Below are positions 27,001-30,213 of a stretch of DNA of 64,000 nucleotides, piece after piece (the stretch's first letter is position 1; each line of letters starts with the position of its first letter). The position numbers were made by a program, and so were the translations under genes. Where the stretch lies: NCBI RefSeq assembly GCF_900090045.1, contig NC_041785.1:1302001-1366000 (forward strand). Direction: 5' to 3'. The DNA comes from Plasmodium malariae. Lineage: Eukaryota > Apicomplexa > Aconoidasida > Haemosporida > Plasmodiidae. The notes beneath the pieces were generated by a model. It had not been told where the DNA came from and made no database searches. It worked only from the letters and a program-made list of their open reading frames with translations.

Positions 27001-27804
27001 TCTGCGTTAAATATATGTTTTAATCCTATAATTTGGAAAAAAATTTGTGGTATGCCTCTAGAATTACAAGATTTATGTGATTATGATTTTGTTGCTGTGG
27101 AAATGTTGAAAACATTAAAAATGCTATGTGATGAGAGAACCAACGGATGGAATGTAGAATTAAAACAGTCGCTAGGTGATATGACATTCTTAACAGAAGA
27201 TTCTGGAGGTAATTCTATTGAACTGATTAGGAATGGAGTTAATGTACCAATTAACTTTGATAATTTAGAATTGTTTATTCGCTTAATGACAAGATGTAAA
27301 ATGAATGAATCATCAAAAGGCATAAGATATTTATTAAAAGGATTTAGTTCGGTAATACCTTTAGGTAGATTAAGATTATTATATGAGTTTACAAATGTAG
27401 AACATATGGTTTGTGGTGAAAGAGAAATTAACTTAGATGTATTAAAAGCCCATACTTGGTCAAATGATTTAAAAATAAAGCATAAGCTCTTCACAGTATT
27501 AGAAGAATTTACCAATGAACAACTCCAATCATTTCTTAGATTTGTTTCTGGTCGCTCAAGATTACCAACAACAAAAAATGATTGGTATATGATTATTGAT
27601 GTTGATAATGGTAATCATAATTTTAGTCAGATAGATCAGAGATTACCTACAGCTGTTACCTGTGGCTTTCGTTTATTGTTACCTCAATATTCCACTTTAG
27701 AAATTTTAAAAGAAAGGTTACTGTATGCAATTAAAAATTGCACAGCTATTGATTTAGACACCTTTGTTGTCCATGATCAAATGCAGTTAATGTATGAAGA
27801 GTGA
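1..27804 (+). CDS. Giant HECT-domain E3 ubiquitin-protein ligase (5' end beyond the window)
   Basis: The final ~700 residues form a HECT ubiquitin-transferase domain, which accepts ubiquitin from an E2 on a cysteine and passes it to substrates. Residue numbers count from the ATG at 40, which gives 9,254 residues. The frame is also open from base 1 to 40, so that ATG may be internal and the gene 5'-truncated here. The catalytic cysteine is Cys9208 (codon 27661-27663), in the typical LPTAVTC context 46 residues from the C-terminus. The HECT N-lobe starts near residue 8550 (KNIAHTMWYQ, FIGEGATDFGGPFHEY) and is interrupted by a ~260-residue low-complexity insert at about 8700-8960. Two or three ankyrin-type repeats lie at about 6715-6840, and a lectin/SPRY-like beta segment may lie at about 5800-5875. 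Conserved-looking islands alternate with long Asn/Ser tracts. No intron is needed anywhere. Ankyrin plus C-terminal HECT resembles HECTD1-type ligases, and a P. falciparum homologue of about 10,000 residues is known to me from memory. Substrates cannot be inferred. Confidence 0.95.
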   Translation, partial: YNNQNKSIIEAKSMIEHAMSDNVKVPLFKTGKIISEMLPSPDYEKYWTKSESPFVNSLDDTTLIQDMVFKIFNLNKNKTDNSASSSGYCVNYCDIFKIILKGINSIKNENEEIHIFLRQLLNKTKKNCANTWNKESGVSQLNLRDKYNYSFLPLNIYNNSIDISREILKYSICNYDLALTLKAVDTFLTIAVYEKSLKDIVHFLNTVAEYIIIPYLRSEIKLGYKRIYDNKDITYSNSCYINDYAGLKIENVNICTTTATTTTTTNNNNNNSNSNNNSNSNDNYGNSSSCNNSNSTNNNYHTNYTDFKKLLCRVPLYEYESLKLLELFSLQYPMFLKINNKPQRCLKDIPKPCEYSSNMLPTYGFYIFQIIVSFEIDNSIKVLDELGSKCKILFQLVEDDNNEDVNINVNSVGNSNKNKEYNFLEIKFQQNHMYTKLIKSRNSENSMKEKGEIEIVDNDKTNKISNIKHNEQNTCKNDSLNIGSRSSYKKDKEKSKRANKLINVYDITNMNKIVFDILIDQGCYSNDASYVRGIQNNHGKMIIYSNGKHLLSTIIKKNYSSVNNILLNSNVKLKVYTSRTCIFEFPKECSWSSAFVDELVNKKLIPDINSNFLLRNPLNIIELYNKVSIALNRYMYRFCYWNDNDYNKIIEKETSYTLYNNIDIYTFETLIKCTENNNKILRKLFKLTKRCVMGKDSNNDNMNTRRLRVYQFDDFVKKYREYLYEWNQISDSQICTLSILKLYLNNSLDTQNSRIENNENFYSLSERLITSFLKIIKLKTPFINRQDFYINEYYEMEELDLNGTLWLLRRNVFQILLEADRIIVSNIFIRIPIETILTLLKFFSDNNNSLDSQMILTLLKSLEEKGILEIMMKRMLSAPNKNCSGSTYKRINVNPTGRYLNSQNFNSSNVSSSSSSSTLYNTSTDNLNENRTSKNKEEKRKKRRYYEENKHEIERYEKRKKNSKSRIIDTTHFGIFVEELISLINNQINNAINMPVIQHNDEYDFLTENKSCDFINKLCTFYEYDESRKEIYANYNYFDSCIKILNQIKQKNNHVSSASEVASIFLRDIVLMFTTYILTIATEYETTKTYLYQPVIPFYNVHNEMSKRISEEQENNIIVQLKGAKYEEVDEETKIGHMDSIKTCTNKSSSLRDQLLGNLNNDLEDTNSYKSIYSSSMSPNSSLDNVNNNTLMYSKYEKKKKSWTPLIRKQSPSLINDVVSQSDDSDSQFYENKNEISDLVQTSLECINVDTEENIHKKKSSGFHNIKTISTLIPDYNYNSDESEEFYIRKNIQYFYENNSDSSNFKIQLNEIIHNISKKKRYAKNSKKLKDLRKKIMKYKNDSKKLNFIFSLLEEILQIMLGVGLRVLSNISYHYLYEKNGMHKFINIFGSNVIRNDLNEKKSFLQLCANMIKPKSLTLLEACNFIISGIIPCLGYVTNLFVDKKGSRYTYIKELKNYLSLKMALNIWPMFLKITLQALLTSRHLSFEMSVHKDSLHPIAECCISITSLAMHFLTFFTIMSDNLSKYEIYVNMRKCLKSSSSYPIPLILINAAKYIRITSKKNKYYDFEKAIRTILLQLTDCSVCDYENYVFNHYIVPQSISSFLSATKVTRDVDLINEESPSNNILPNDSNKKGNTINENKPVVEEYMKTHQSLNEGENASNNIQQENIKEKTGKMNVPSVCAKVNMSNETNIEFLRKLLNNDRDAIKYLGSFYNVFHKNFERAQVAFIAVFLYLIGYNHNIIIDMERDSQNKCTMEKIECILVREALEIKKMTTACNLARQGVIDLISKTQTQYQKRSLEYKISSRSKINDEKQYDKNMDYNELGNKVHRDMESGNRFNNHIKTLGNANQRSFNSGNSYEQEELEFLLKKNNTTGNILPSKNEKDEFISCNLSKEELNYLNDIMPDGEKCSHNNSEFTTMDFIKRKREKQIDKILRKCEWIMNTYPYGLCPIILNDNLPYEWDEHFVFMRRNSYDIPITVRKIYSDRSDCQIVQESATIPTFASSAKTNVSSLVYLDQLFRHQYRMDEKLECMQFSTENIFGKATTKNLYLLKRLLKTCKRNFCLKETNNGDFKYEKDKHQNGKKLNKYIDDNKARNLSNSYPSCDSVNYYNDESNYYMNYNFSEKNNNDNSNNSLTEKLNNNSKNTIENDGELYLSSRIAKNNIFHHGNDIQIEELNSRIVNYKSGCFFFARKSFDENDFISSNIDNNNNNNKWDNNVSYITRYTNSILDYEENASDTNLSAINNKYYGISNKLQKSRSMNKQEYMHIQNLNEMKCEQCSNKKESFPSFDYYKNKSLPFNVKDVTIKNILDQSIDSKDLFQLREILNFLINDTELETVLNVIRIEQLTTLCRYLISRSLKSMLCAGIFGGIKNPIVNMKKKNVCPNKRSKKGYNSNSDDIKKKKKSNCNEVNVDNNNDGSCNSNICNSNINNNNNNDNSNNDNSNYNNYNKDNSNNNINDSKTNKYSTDEPNILNGNDPPESLMQNNNRKEKGISFKKYRFITSYENNKSGDQEEQRKMKNFEYSQKYIKNDNTKKGIFEQWKRKSAKNMQWPVILDLLVPSSSRGTYNECNRVISNVEPSLFSVQNYGWMLLKLLHVIIIKFRNTTPLKNLIYEMNQNNNNIGNGNNNLYIKDQFAYHYWFTQPMEYALSFTLTDITKSICIWYLRYNRKMIMNSSNFSQIIKNSMNTLWIESVLRLIALQICLRVKPLNDSRYVVPFLYHMLTICQPLLREVHINSEHLKKKNFTGNKKLFFMDQNNSFIKIMCTHCHKSITTSSKNVNLKIPQIGKGFKNIRNINTSEIIMPTKRACNNNICINNEESKNLLDVKGYIHSERIQKKQKKIKQRVLRIRSYNTSEREDEVVLDNVITGVVIYHEIVKENVSVNKNIILQNLKGFKIKKEYIHGNQYWALCTQQYKDSSLYTLALRNLNKSIKHININMFQCINNNVNSYYWFVSGDPVYNIYGNAKTISDVQLEICINNNYDTSERSFLKKNNFELELSINTDLNDIVNIWVKRKSIIINKELIECSDTCATGGITNLSKKEKLLGNESGLVWNKFSKNIKKRSSLHNSMINNKFENYENEDYEHISEHVCECNRFFSDQNDVSNDNNFSNRSIPSEYCKTNNVKYDQNENLNYKKLKLISWNLIKTILWGILVSGENAEIEKSNQVVTESSTRYIKKKLFNIPDEAEEEYNYKNNYNDYKSEFSSLQRKSLIESVLKMIMSVLIKLCNIVKLYNDLTKNQRGSFYIIINNTKINKQQVKDCEKMITDFMYALINCVQNSPTGAVTLLRCFLFGQDNPTYRFKKLNKLNINCNFYRLITECIKKAPNDADDISVFFNRYFDKNILNNYNMSEENYVLNNVKKMKPMSYSSVKENIINNNGNSANMYSKENVTTNNNGGKINNDTNSSYNNGRNNNVNMNYNVVMNNNVDINNNVDINNNVDMNNNVDSNDNDGENNNNGNNNSIGSNNNDSSVRHKDTDTQVSYFFFRNYDSGIYKNYKQSKIHGFFLLRCLPPIKMFPKQLIHQETKKLFHNEISFSSENNLSNFSENDDKKELNGNSKKSTNDDFQINSISKEVIVPNDYEMDINIENSEDNSQCNSMNNILGLIPRISYRNQPFDELPQSEFFMSSRPSDDFEANMEGRILRVLRGLNLGGVVLCLAPLTFPALNIGPNEVNDIINFRIQTRGRFGVTVAPAECVLSNVSEVFDRNDVVGFRTNICPPFRHDVFAANVHYELGDLLSVKFNVEDQQNQKCLRTELMVSGVSIGSVLEVLFEADSQVEFERRMNLIFIFQDPMTIVYEGPTFTMEYIDPSTKNSRNSRSDKKNLDEEYINEFYSFSGYNKKNIKKHLKKIKLKKKEFYESVKMYQSILNSDNEILKDLKHEVIISMNATLTNMSSYLKKSSSNYVCSENGYSNVLDFMKYRTHELTSLNASTCEEKMNDGAANTDTNKTIVDKEHNVFMDTNNNDDNNEMHNCIFSSENKMFLTDDLLQKKYDEKKDLTYSEQKFYSTLNCKNDINNAHNANSGNSANSTNNITNTDNTKNDRDNYLNDNQKSKESCEFSSEKCKTCQEKNDSTCGFNPDSSIYINVYKNTKTNNIYINKVIREVLSIICILGLNINGEQKEKYEDERNESKNSFYDELPWLSSLSELKNSVAYSLDRKCIELLFCNLVDIICSDVFLNSFLNFVTNKMNKNEDGSSNDKDSAISSKTNKRDKKKVKNLSEFKSNFVIDTGSNSYSHNNINTKNSSNSSNILNATMTINNNGCLNNSITSANGNSSNGNSLTNSIFIEENGSLHENDTNESYKKNIDNFVCKDMTIDRNLNDKVLGVKNMLFVDRIDNNALFDYSLCLIGTKSIMCCCILLRTLLEMNCDGFYEPNDNVYASFKKLLNFIRVFFFLDIKISDTLIKYFAQKNFINVNYLFSKCKNKSSQSSSSDSSFVNGFVNKEHRKTNSKSCFNDSKEDINLLYKNATNFSPFSSSRGNTNNEHVNTLEILNSCGIPSDFLKFFNIPTPIIKNQQVITQNDTFDLWIYILNLLICFNSQNKYSLSFPQSVNQLNESCIKNTLFDFEYSNSYLSNKIIHKTVKFYAARLLKKYLIDISCVIALLLPKLFIDELKTSLTKINENKNNDREINIIYDNSYNSNNNESFVTCNTMTVINMEKNKITNLFSKEEKKKKDKHNAIFNNDVDNTKGNSFNEKAERSNKCHKFVYPIMKENKHEVLRSNDDCGQNKEESLNIKILHSGKVKKNNKINNLGQLINAGVWNKEEMLNIFSIIYLFRICVYYLSRSKNFKKEDYWQGFQGQLGKAKIKENVYNLLNEKSSNSSLLFGWQRIFYQCVVSWGDEKLVEQLLLIIQSELLYHLIGSIAQSKSQNKVKTEHFYAVSPSVHVAHWMLDTFVRHPLCPSRIRSCCITPITVTSLFGLIMNGNRLPMFLGIDACRLVYWSCIVYILQNRRVHKKYKKLKNIDMLTQFNISIETNTWENSMKDRLYKNYAEKEKERYNRIKEKRQKVKCNYHSFLSYIFHCVLVCGSSVFKHIMELNSENGYKNNNNSNGNKNKSNDTNNNNIRNNNEHVNNIIDNLNNNINDILNCIQNSANNRILNNNFNGISSVSNETIYNLNITNRNNPNISLNNINNNSLQENTETVNTCNNINVQSTPNNLYINSTVPNEKNDKKTSHTFSNFDLFENKERSTFNPLHTNASLLIHYFACAAYYIKKVDIYNNMNYYDEHVHNNFKQYCLYLYVVDHVANIYSKNIKRNVHNRKKKLKYIKEYVQNNGVSDYTYEMKKDQNKILPDICEHGVRKDTKNYLLDNNEEEIEEKNSSIKGDNKHVLFAENHKYVKENYSKHILDDNYEGHYPEMFVDYVLQLKKKVSVNVIIDINEKVHHISSPNSEMIKLSIKDIFPMPKEKKEEKCFSEKVNYISTNPKDVVSKHTNDDNKKKYYNNIEKIININEDEKETVKRICNKSFKTPNIIFSADNDFNYILQEMKFKKVQEFLCVESKSITMNMDMDKIGKVKLGSHIELVHINNMPYPLNLIGNSELYSGTHNSSFAVSLSVSDNNLNSRYENINNFVNIEIGVLNIRREYHMKDDMKENIKDDIILNDCIEQNNNIFKKYSSCKMFTNGKLYNKNNNFKNLHRLSDNVLLSYNNYSQQRGEDDAILKYSSFLPKSIERKVFTNGTRRNEYNFSMKNDTVEPYNINKNHNKKYVEYLMKNKNFCRPYKKYSLKNCEDEDGMSNKIRTNDSYNSSNNNNNYRNNNNSNYSNNDNSNNSTNYYYYTYSKMLSDIYPINSSESMIYNNYANKNENSSITLNITDGTVSSMGLFSCNNGENIKPLIINKTSSSVCITVKVIGKQIIWFLNDTIIYRNEFDAKMTNFVPLIRVFPKIENRKLDEYKNRECNPSVHMKFIDINEKTFVSPLSEIYFKFENIHEMKYKNDCINIRKNWNKSLWKPMCFFLPDFTTAVVSQTTKTNMKKKTIPSIIPRADNEILIQYYNSNYKEVICNDNFSNIFFLTPNIHIKSEPINFTHLMHCKNIQGEKWKFLSLENIRTRRNISVINYCGLVNSYNQSEINKVDLGTLNSCEQKTTKGDISIQNMPNIQKPYAKILETSTKNDVEKENTNKRIINDLNIQNYLNRNNRNEDIVANNKNNYEVMHNFLLPNDNKSNEKNKKNLNNSNVNLKANLYELNDVNRAHYTSYYQEVIAECTNKNFIHSNYINDYFTSNNDSNIHIKYKLNNFPRIKKDISYNIKYSSIQEINDTSHNIAKYKFNEKAKILNDVSNKKKYTKDNQICCDEYQTRNNSYSFISYHDTNNINEEKKGNNNIIHVSNKDDINEINNSSEEYHNYKEHSYECLNCCLYYIGCKEFKLCMDSYDSIFPAKHFIFNCTVCFNEHDNRYNGNEIKNSIGIIWGIYRWLWTSNGKFICPLKLPLCISELPSEKIEECEIEVPMFKSKDNLCMEFEPLYQSLFFYKNGNYEFGFKFDTFYNYRNMKNIWLDDRSKDMKNEDDINASKFSNSSSMSNVNINEINVIKNGENTYRNGINDKNNVQKDTYKIQKEKDVKDFNNENYPNSQMYINHPFSSLYNSRAYNNNSCTHSISKEHKWNKRINGTNNIKTKEKKINNDINCNICNNNNYENIVEDNQNETVTRIRNHVNMIKLYNSLLLNDCENVSFILNCNPDLLAKSDENKREISFEHYEMKQEDFPYELISSMKNIIYEKHLTPLMLACRIGCEECVRIIISIGKVNPNKACHKMEKETPLMIAAQYGHIRLVYILICVYGVQINKKDSKGNTVLHKVLLNYGNDEGKGNSTLKMVQLLLKLGADITIRNKKGVSVEELVQRNMIKNKKVENILKIWIKLTLKNKKKEKRYYINKNIIPGLLSNCSIVVGFPINTNNLNNRSSVKINSFVVGGEQLVTHKHGENVRRYDDENDFCCNCNFDEEAEMAYNNNYYNISNCINDKYNNGNYNSGHYNSGHCNSDNCNSSNYKYNYNYDNYNYRECFVRKKDEEYFSCDNSPRNIPVPNLRNPEKSIKERKKKKNETDNISKCNNFNSSSTFLEYSKESNDKYSEYINSSEKNDFTRRNKNMYGNKNKTDYFKEINNKLVNYVDDTNMLYRERNCAHDNNNNSYSNDSTHNNTNIYNNNSNNIKYLNDSKYKDSKLFLQKEYLSDTDIYGNEYDPSELRNKNKLDCNLINDNESKDVHYIIIEENEEGNLKNNAKDQINKSHNIQYILTKQRKRYKNKNDILSHIVVHPHADNNFCDSNIECMDEEEKMYKNNILEKENKNKGEFYYKDNNSLKGNFKNKCFVFSNSRKNMFNCQDVYVSLIEFINKSGVFSDMFKNNGYLDSKNIPKFDELKNVLMQIKNEGDVVKGFQKFLELFDFLYMDEKLKCFLNIDLRKHLENCDSLIDLGYILLKVDSFSSIFNNFKIKWSNSVREEWRKRLMKGIGILNEFYDIQWNTDFYTVFKYEEDILESASVIDNVLRNGNNMLFYNNLMDMIDDKTLILKSILYDSHIFDDKFKNIHLENFNKDSILHDFCSNKNILKDYFFLENNKNIISNTDTNEITDKHKHFLSKYFINKNRKGNKELYSGCDSVEDANERKEKKSRKQHTFDRSAYKRDSKQHIPLFKMSNDICSSGDDSNHIISNGNYISNGTIIDNCSIHNTSNSKGKNMENKENGKNDEVLCTNMSNCYVNNSTNNNSNINNVSNAGNIDHVSNIENISNNGNVSNTGNISNISNMSRYSNNLFGSKGDRKMENDITKQDSMRSIKVDVTVENNSNINSNNSNSNKNNNSNNKNIANNKNNIGNNNSNNNNSNSNNNNSNSNNNNSNSNNNNSNSNNNNSNSNNTNNNISCNNYTPSSKNKIQSPNGRISRNAHIMFENTYEENMSLNNNFPFECSNMLLSQNHENNINQFMGEEEHDNLINSSSKYIYVKNYNDEGSYFSKVNRYSKYKEKAHNLKKNCFNKSDIDPPLYTNNLNRKYSLDRSFCRDSYDEHENNEKDYSLMCEMHFTSLPSENEMTRAECNKIWPYTLDTYILHIYDLISSYMDSDEKISLFVYHAFDMEKIKKKLPSKTSQLWKRINMSLDDFIEEIKKVHNFTMRIVYQNNFKNYGMFPPNFKKYFVLTDEYLKNITKKKLVMTVDFYKNNVYEQNKYLFLKIIQDRITLLKRFNTYFECCLPITAVLFNKPIINLEEHGLRTMECPLCFFMSNDKYFPWNTQKKHRSDIYNCSSYLLSKVKNEADSIDSKKVSAISMNNNCSSSINNSSSNGISNSRNNCKCNGISNDRNNCRSSCRTNGRNTNGNCLNYYMNMCRDKLYDYPNEFKKFKGLKENISNVICQNIEDTGNKWNNLDHIDCTKNKKDNISVSGNISNSLVVAAELLSKHNASHKSNNKNSNNNNRSSNSNSNGNKNSESNGNEHNGSNGNGNGSGKPFVISYTCSNHNNSTQNEFLCDNYEMLEKSNENIHLYNSNEGEHESLEDPVADCIKHCKNMYSSSKMVLAMGSSDLPIQLSSYLFIKKILKHDTTLKLWKECLKNITSSSSEKSNLTLRIDRGMAATAKNIAHTMWYQSTFSLLSIDTHKLRGKPRDRPFMVVFIGEGATDFGGPFHEYLSSLSREVMGKLSDSPDKSLPVFPLCIPCPNYTQAIGGRQDTVIINPQISPYSIKELEYVGEIDIIDNMESYRWQILNIYNSIKEIKSKLYKSQSNNYQMYKDKEENDFSEEFGKRKEDQIYMHCSADKDPCERPHNSTSAKYFNSSNENMDHNYCGMTRNNNFVLDEPISTKNKKGNTRTGKCKCSQDDSGISGNSGISGNSGSNGNSGNNSNNTSKESLEEKANSGEKSQNGGCNPKNKEKVYIFNNKKSVTFEKIEEDNKMDFHLGNKYYRSYVSENNSTEENDIFEVINNVSLKTRKDLVDRILKKRRNEENDKLLRKEMENKKECDNMKKNNKKYNDTNKNNMYVEYDEKTTKAMELAMYESLGRVMGMCVCIASALNICFNPIIWKKICGMPLELQDLCDYDFVAVEMLKTLKMLCDERTNGWNVELKQSLGDMTFLTEDSGGNSIELIRNGVNVPINFDNLELFIRLMTRCKMNESSKGIRYLLKGFSSVIPLGRLRLLYEFTNVEHMVCGEREINLDVLKAHTWSNDLKIKHKLFTVLEEFTNEQLQSFLRFVSGRSRLPTTKNDWYMIIDVDNGNHNFSQIDQRLPTAVTCGFRLLLPQYSTLEILKERLLYAIKNCTAIDLDTFVVHDQMQLMYEE
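10260..10420 (+). repeat. 18-bp coding tandem repeat (Asn-Asn-Asn-Val-Asp-x)
   Basis: Inside the HECT gene, the hexapeptide NNNVD(I/M/S) is encoded by about four near-perfect 18-bp units (aataataatgtcgatatt type) at roughly 10287-10358, flanked by further Asn/Gly/Ser runs. It is a length-polymorphism candidate. Confidence 0.8.
23440..23585 (+). repeat. 21-bp coding tandem repeat (SNSNNNN)
   Basis: In the HECT gene, about five to six copies of a 21-bp unit encode the heptapeptide SNSNNNN. Only synonymous AGT/AGC and AAT/AAC changes separate the copies. The unit sits in a longer Asn/Ser region starting near 23360. The antisense strand reads as an uninterrupted poly-Leu frame, which is an artefact of the repeat. 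Confidence 0.85.
26430..26510 (+). repeat. Short Ser-Gly-Asn coding repeat in the HECT-domain insert
   Basis: Two 18-bp units encoding SGISGN are followed by degenerate SGSNGNSGNN. They lie within the low-complexity insert that splits the HECT domain. Confidence 0.7.
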
Positions 27805-27855
27805 TTCGTTCAAGTTGTTCTTATTTGGGTGTTTTGTAGAGTAGGACATAAAGGG

Positions 27856-27887
<32 letters not shown>

Positions 27888-28350
27888 AATTACGTACCTA
27901 CACACTTAAATAACGATACTACTTTTATTACAATTTGTTCTTTTTTTTTTTTTTTTTTCATATTTCTTTTATATGATTTTTCTTTTTTTGTGTAATTCTA
28001 ACTGCAAATATACGTATCTAAAATATTACTAATTTTACAATTGTATTAGCATTTTCAAAATATTTTTGGTGATTTAATCTATATTTCAGTTAGGTGTAGA
28101 TGATTAAATAAACTTATAGAAAAAAAAAATAATAATAATAAATAAATAAAATAAAATAATTTAAAAATTTGGAACGTAGAACAATATGAAAAAACTTTAA
28201 AGGTTAGAAAAAAAATTAGAGGTTATATAACAAATTAATGTAGTTCCAAATTGGATTGTTCCAGTTCGTAAACCTTATACATACCCCACATACCCACGTA
28301 CACACATATATACATATATATATACGTATCTATGCAAATGTGCCATAATT
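27805..28350. other. Convergent intergenic region (3' ends of HECT and PTPS genes)
   Basis: 546 bases between two convergent stop codons. It holds a 27-base A run at 27856-27882, a poly-T run near 27940-27958 and TATA/TACA microsatellites near 28300. I see no open frame or RNA gene. It presumably carries both 3' UTRs. Confidence 0.7.
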
Positions 28351-28869
28351 CTATATATTTTTATGAACTAAGGCTCTCTGAGTTGGCGCTTCGCTTACAC
28401 TTATTTCTATGTAATTGACTTTTCTTTTTATCAAAAATGATATATCTATTTCTTCTATTATTTTATTTAAAATATACTGTGCAATTTCTTCTGTAGAAGA
28501 ATGCATAATAGGTAATTTAATGCAGTCATACTGTGGGAAAGAATATACCGAATTGTCTTCACAAGTAATCTTTATATTTTTATTTTCATCTTCAATTTTT
28601 AAAACATCACTATAAACAGGTACGATGAAATGATGATCTAACTGATTACAAACGTTTCTAACTTTTTCTTTTAAAATAGAAAAATCTACAACATATCCAT
28701 CTTCTTGTACATAACCTTTTACTTTTAAGGATACATTATAATTATGACCATGTAAGGTTTCTTTGAACCCTTTATATGCAATAAAGTGTGCACAGTTGAA
28801 TGAAAATGAAGGTGATTCAATTATGAGTTCGGTTGTATTATTTTCTGAATTAACTGTATCTTTCTTCAT
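28351..28869 (-). CDS. PTPS: 6-pyruvoyl-tetrahydropterin synthase homologue, Plasmodium PTPS-III type
   Basis: A complete 172-residue single-exon protein, the usual length for the family. Zinc ligands are His28, His40 and His42. The active-site motif reads E37-T-L-H40-G-H42, so Glu37 stands where the catalytic Cys of ordinary PTPS occurs. Asp78-His79-His80 and Glu160 (SEAPTQ) supply the other conserved active-site residues. Established knowledge: in Plasmodium this Glu-type enzyme cleaves 7,8-dihydroneopterin triphosphate to 6-hydroxymethyl-7,8-dihydropterin, supplying HPPK/DHPS in folate synthesis and bypassing the dihydroneopterin aldolase that malaria parasites lack. The ATG (28869-28867) is the only Met near the start and precedes the conserved core directly. 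The gene is convergent with the HECT gene. Its upstream side is the 1.3-kb AT-rich spacer that also holds the 3' end of the Rpp29 gene. Confidence 0.95.
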   Translation of the reverse strand: MKKDTVNSENNTTELIIESPSFSFNCAHFIAYKGFKETLHGHNYNVSLKVKGYVQEDGYVVDFSILKEKVRNVCNQLDHHFIVPVYSDVLKIEDENKNIKITCEDNSVYSFPQYDCIKLPIMHSSTEEIAQYILNKIIEEIDISFLIKRKVNYIEISVSEAPTQRALVHKNI

Positions 28870-30213
28870 TATGATATTTACTTTAAATGTTTATCTTTTT
28901 ATCAATTAAATTTGCATGAATAATGAAAGAAATAAAAAATTATTACTAAAGTGAATGTCAGAAGATGTGGAAAAAAAAAAAAAAAAAAGAGCAATTGGTA
29001 ATTAGGTAAAATAAAGATAAATAGTAATTCTAAAATATTCAGATTAGTTAAAAAATATATAGTTAGACTCCATTTTACATATAATTTTCTCTATAGTGAA
29101 GGCAATTGTTTAGTAAAAAAAAAAAAAATATTAAATGTTTACATATATGAGATAAAGATTTATATATGGTTATAATATAACATATTATTTTATAGAAAAA
29201 CGCCTCTACATAAAGCACTAAAATATTACTACACTATTCCTCTTGGAATTAGAAGAATAAGCATATAAAACTAATAATAGTATATGCAATCATTAATGGT
29301 AAACTGATCTATATAAGAAAATAATTTTTTTTTAGTTAAAAATGATTTTTTATAAGAAGTAAATATTGCATTATATAGTGAGAATAAGTACTATATTCAA
29401 TGACATTTCTAATAAAAAATATATATATATGTATATATGTATATATATACATATATAACATATATATTGTAAAAAGAAATAATAAATTGTATAAACAAAG
29501 GGAAGCAAAAAATGGTAGATAGAAAAAGAATGACATATAATGCTATTGTTTCAAATAACTGGCTTATTCATAAAAATTTAAATGTTATGTGTTATTTAAA
29601 TTGATTTCCTGATTTTACAAGCAGTTAATAGTAGCATGTAAACGAATGTATGTAGAGAACTATGAATATATCATGTTTCAATTTGAAAAAAAAAAAAACA
29701 ATGCTTTTTTTTATATTTAGTTCTCTAACATATTTAACAAACGAAGGGGAAATGAATAAGCATATATTATTCCATAGGAACATGGTGAATAATTAAATGG
29801 GTGTAAATTAGTATATGTATACGCATATACTTATATGCATATAGTGTACGGGTTAATTAAAACCAAAAATGCCATGAAAAATGTGAAAACATGAAGCAAA
29901 TATAGCGAAAGGCTTTTTTTGATATTCAGAAATATGAAATAAAATTGAATTGGAGTAAACAATTTTATATAAAGATCACATCATGTATTCAATTAAAAAA
30001 GGTAATTCACTTAAATTACAATTAAAAAAAAATAAAAAATCATAATAGTAATAATAATAAATATAATAATGATAATAATAATAATGATAATAATATCAAT
30101 GATAATAATATTAATGATAATAATATCAATGATAATAATAATAATGACAATAATAATAATGATAATAATCAACAAGGTAATGTTTGAATTTCACAAAACT
30201 AAAAATGCTCCTA
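28870..30213. other. AT-rich intergenic region upstream of PTPS
   Basis: About 1.3 kb with no supportable gene. It contains A runs (28971-28988, 29116-29128), a TATATA/TACATA block near 29420-29460, and an imperfect AATGATAAT/ATCAATGATAAT array at 30045-30170. It presumably holds the PTPS promoter and 5' UTR and, distally, the Rpp29 3' UTR. Confidence 0.6.
30045..30170. repeat. Imperfect GATAAT/AATAAT non-coding array
   Basis: About 125 bases of repeated aataatgataataat and aatatcaatgataat units. No reading frame with a start is associated. It lies just 3' of the Rpp29 stop codon. Confidence 0.75.

Noticed and set aside
27081..27515. 144-codon minus-strand ORF opposite the HECT domain
   Set aside because: The sense strand encodes conserved HECT sequence. 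The antisense frame has no recognisable domain and is open by composition.
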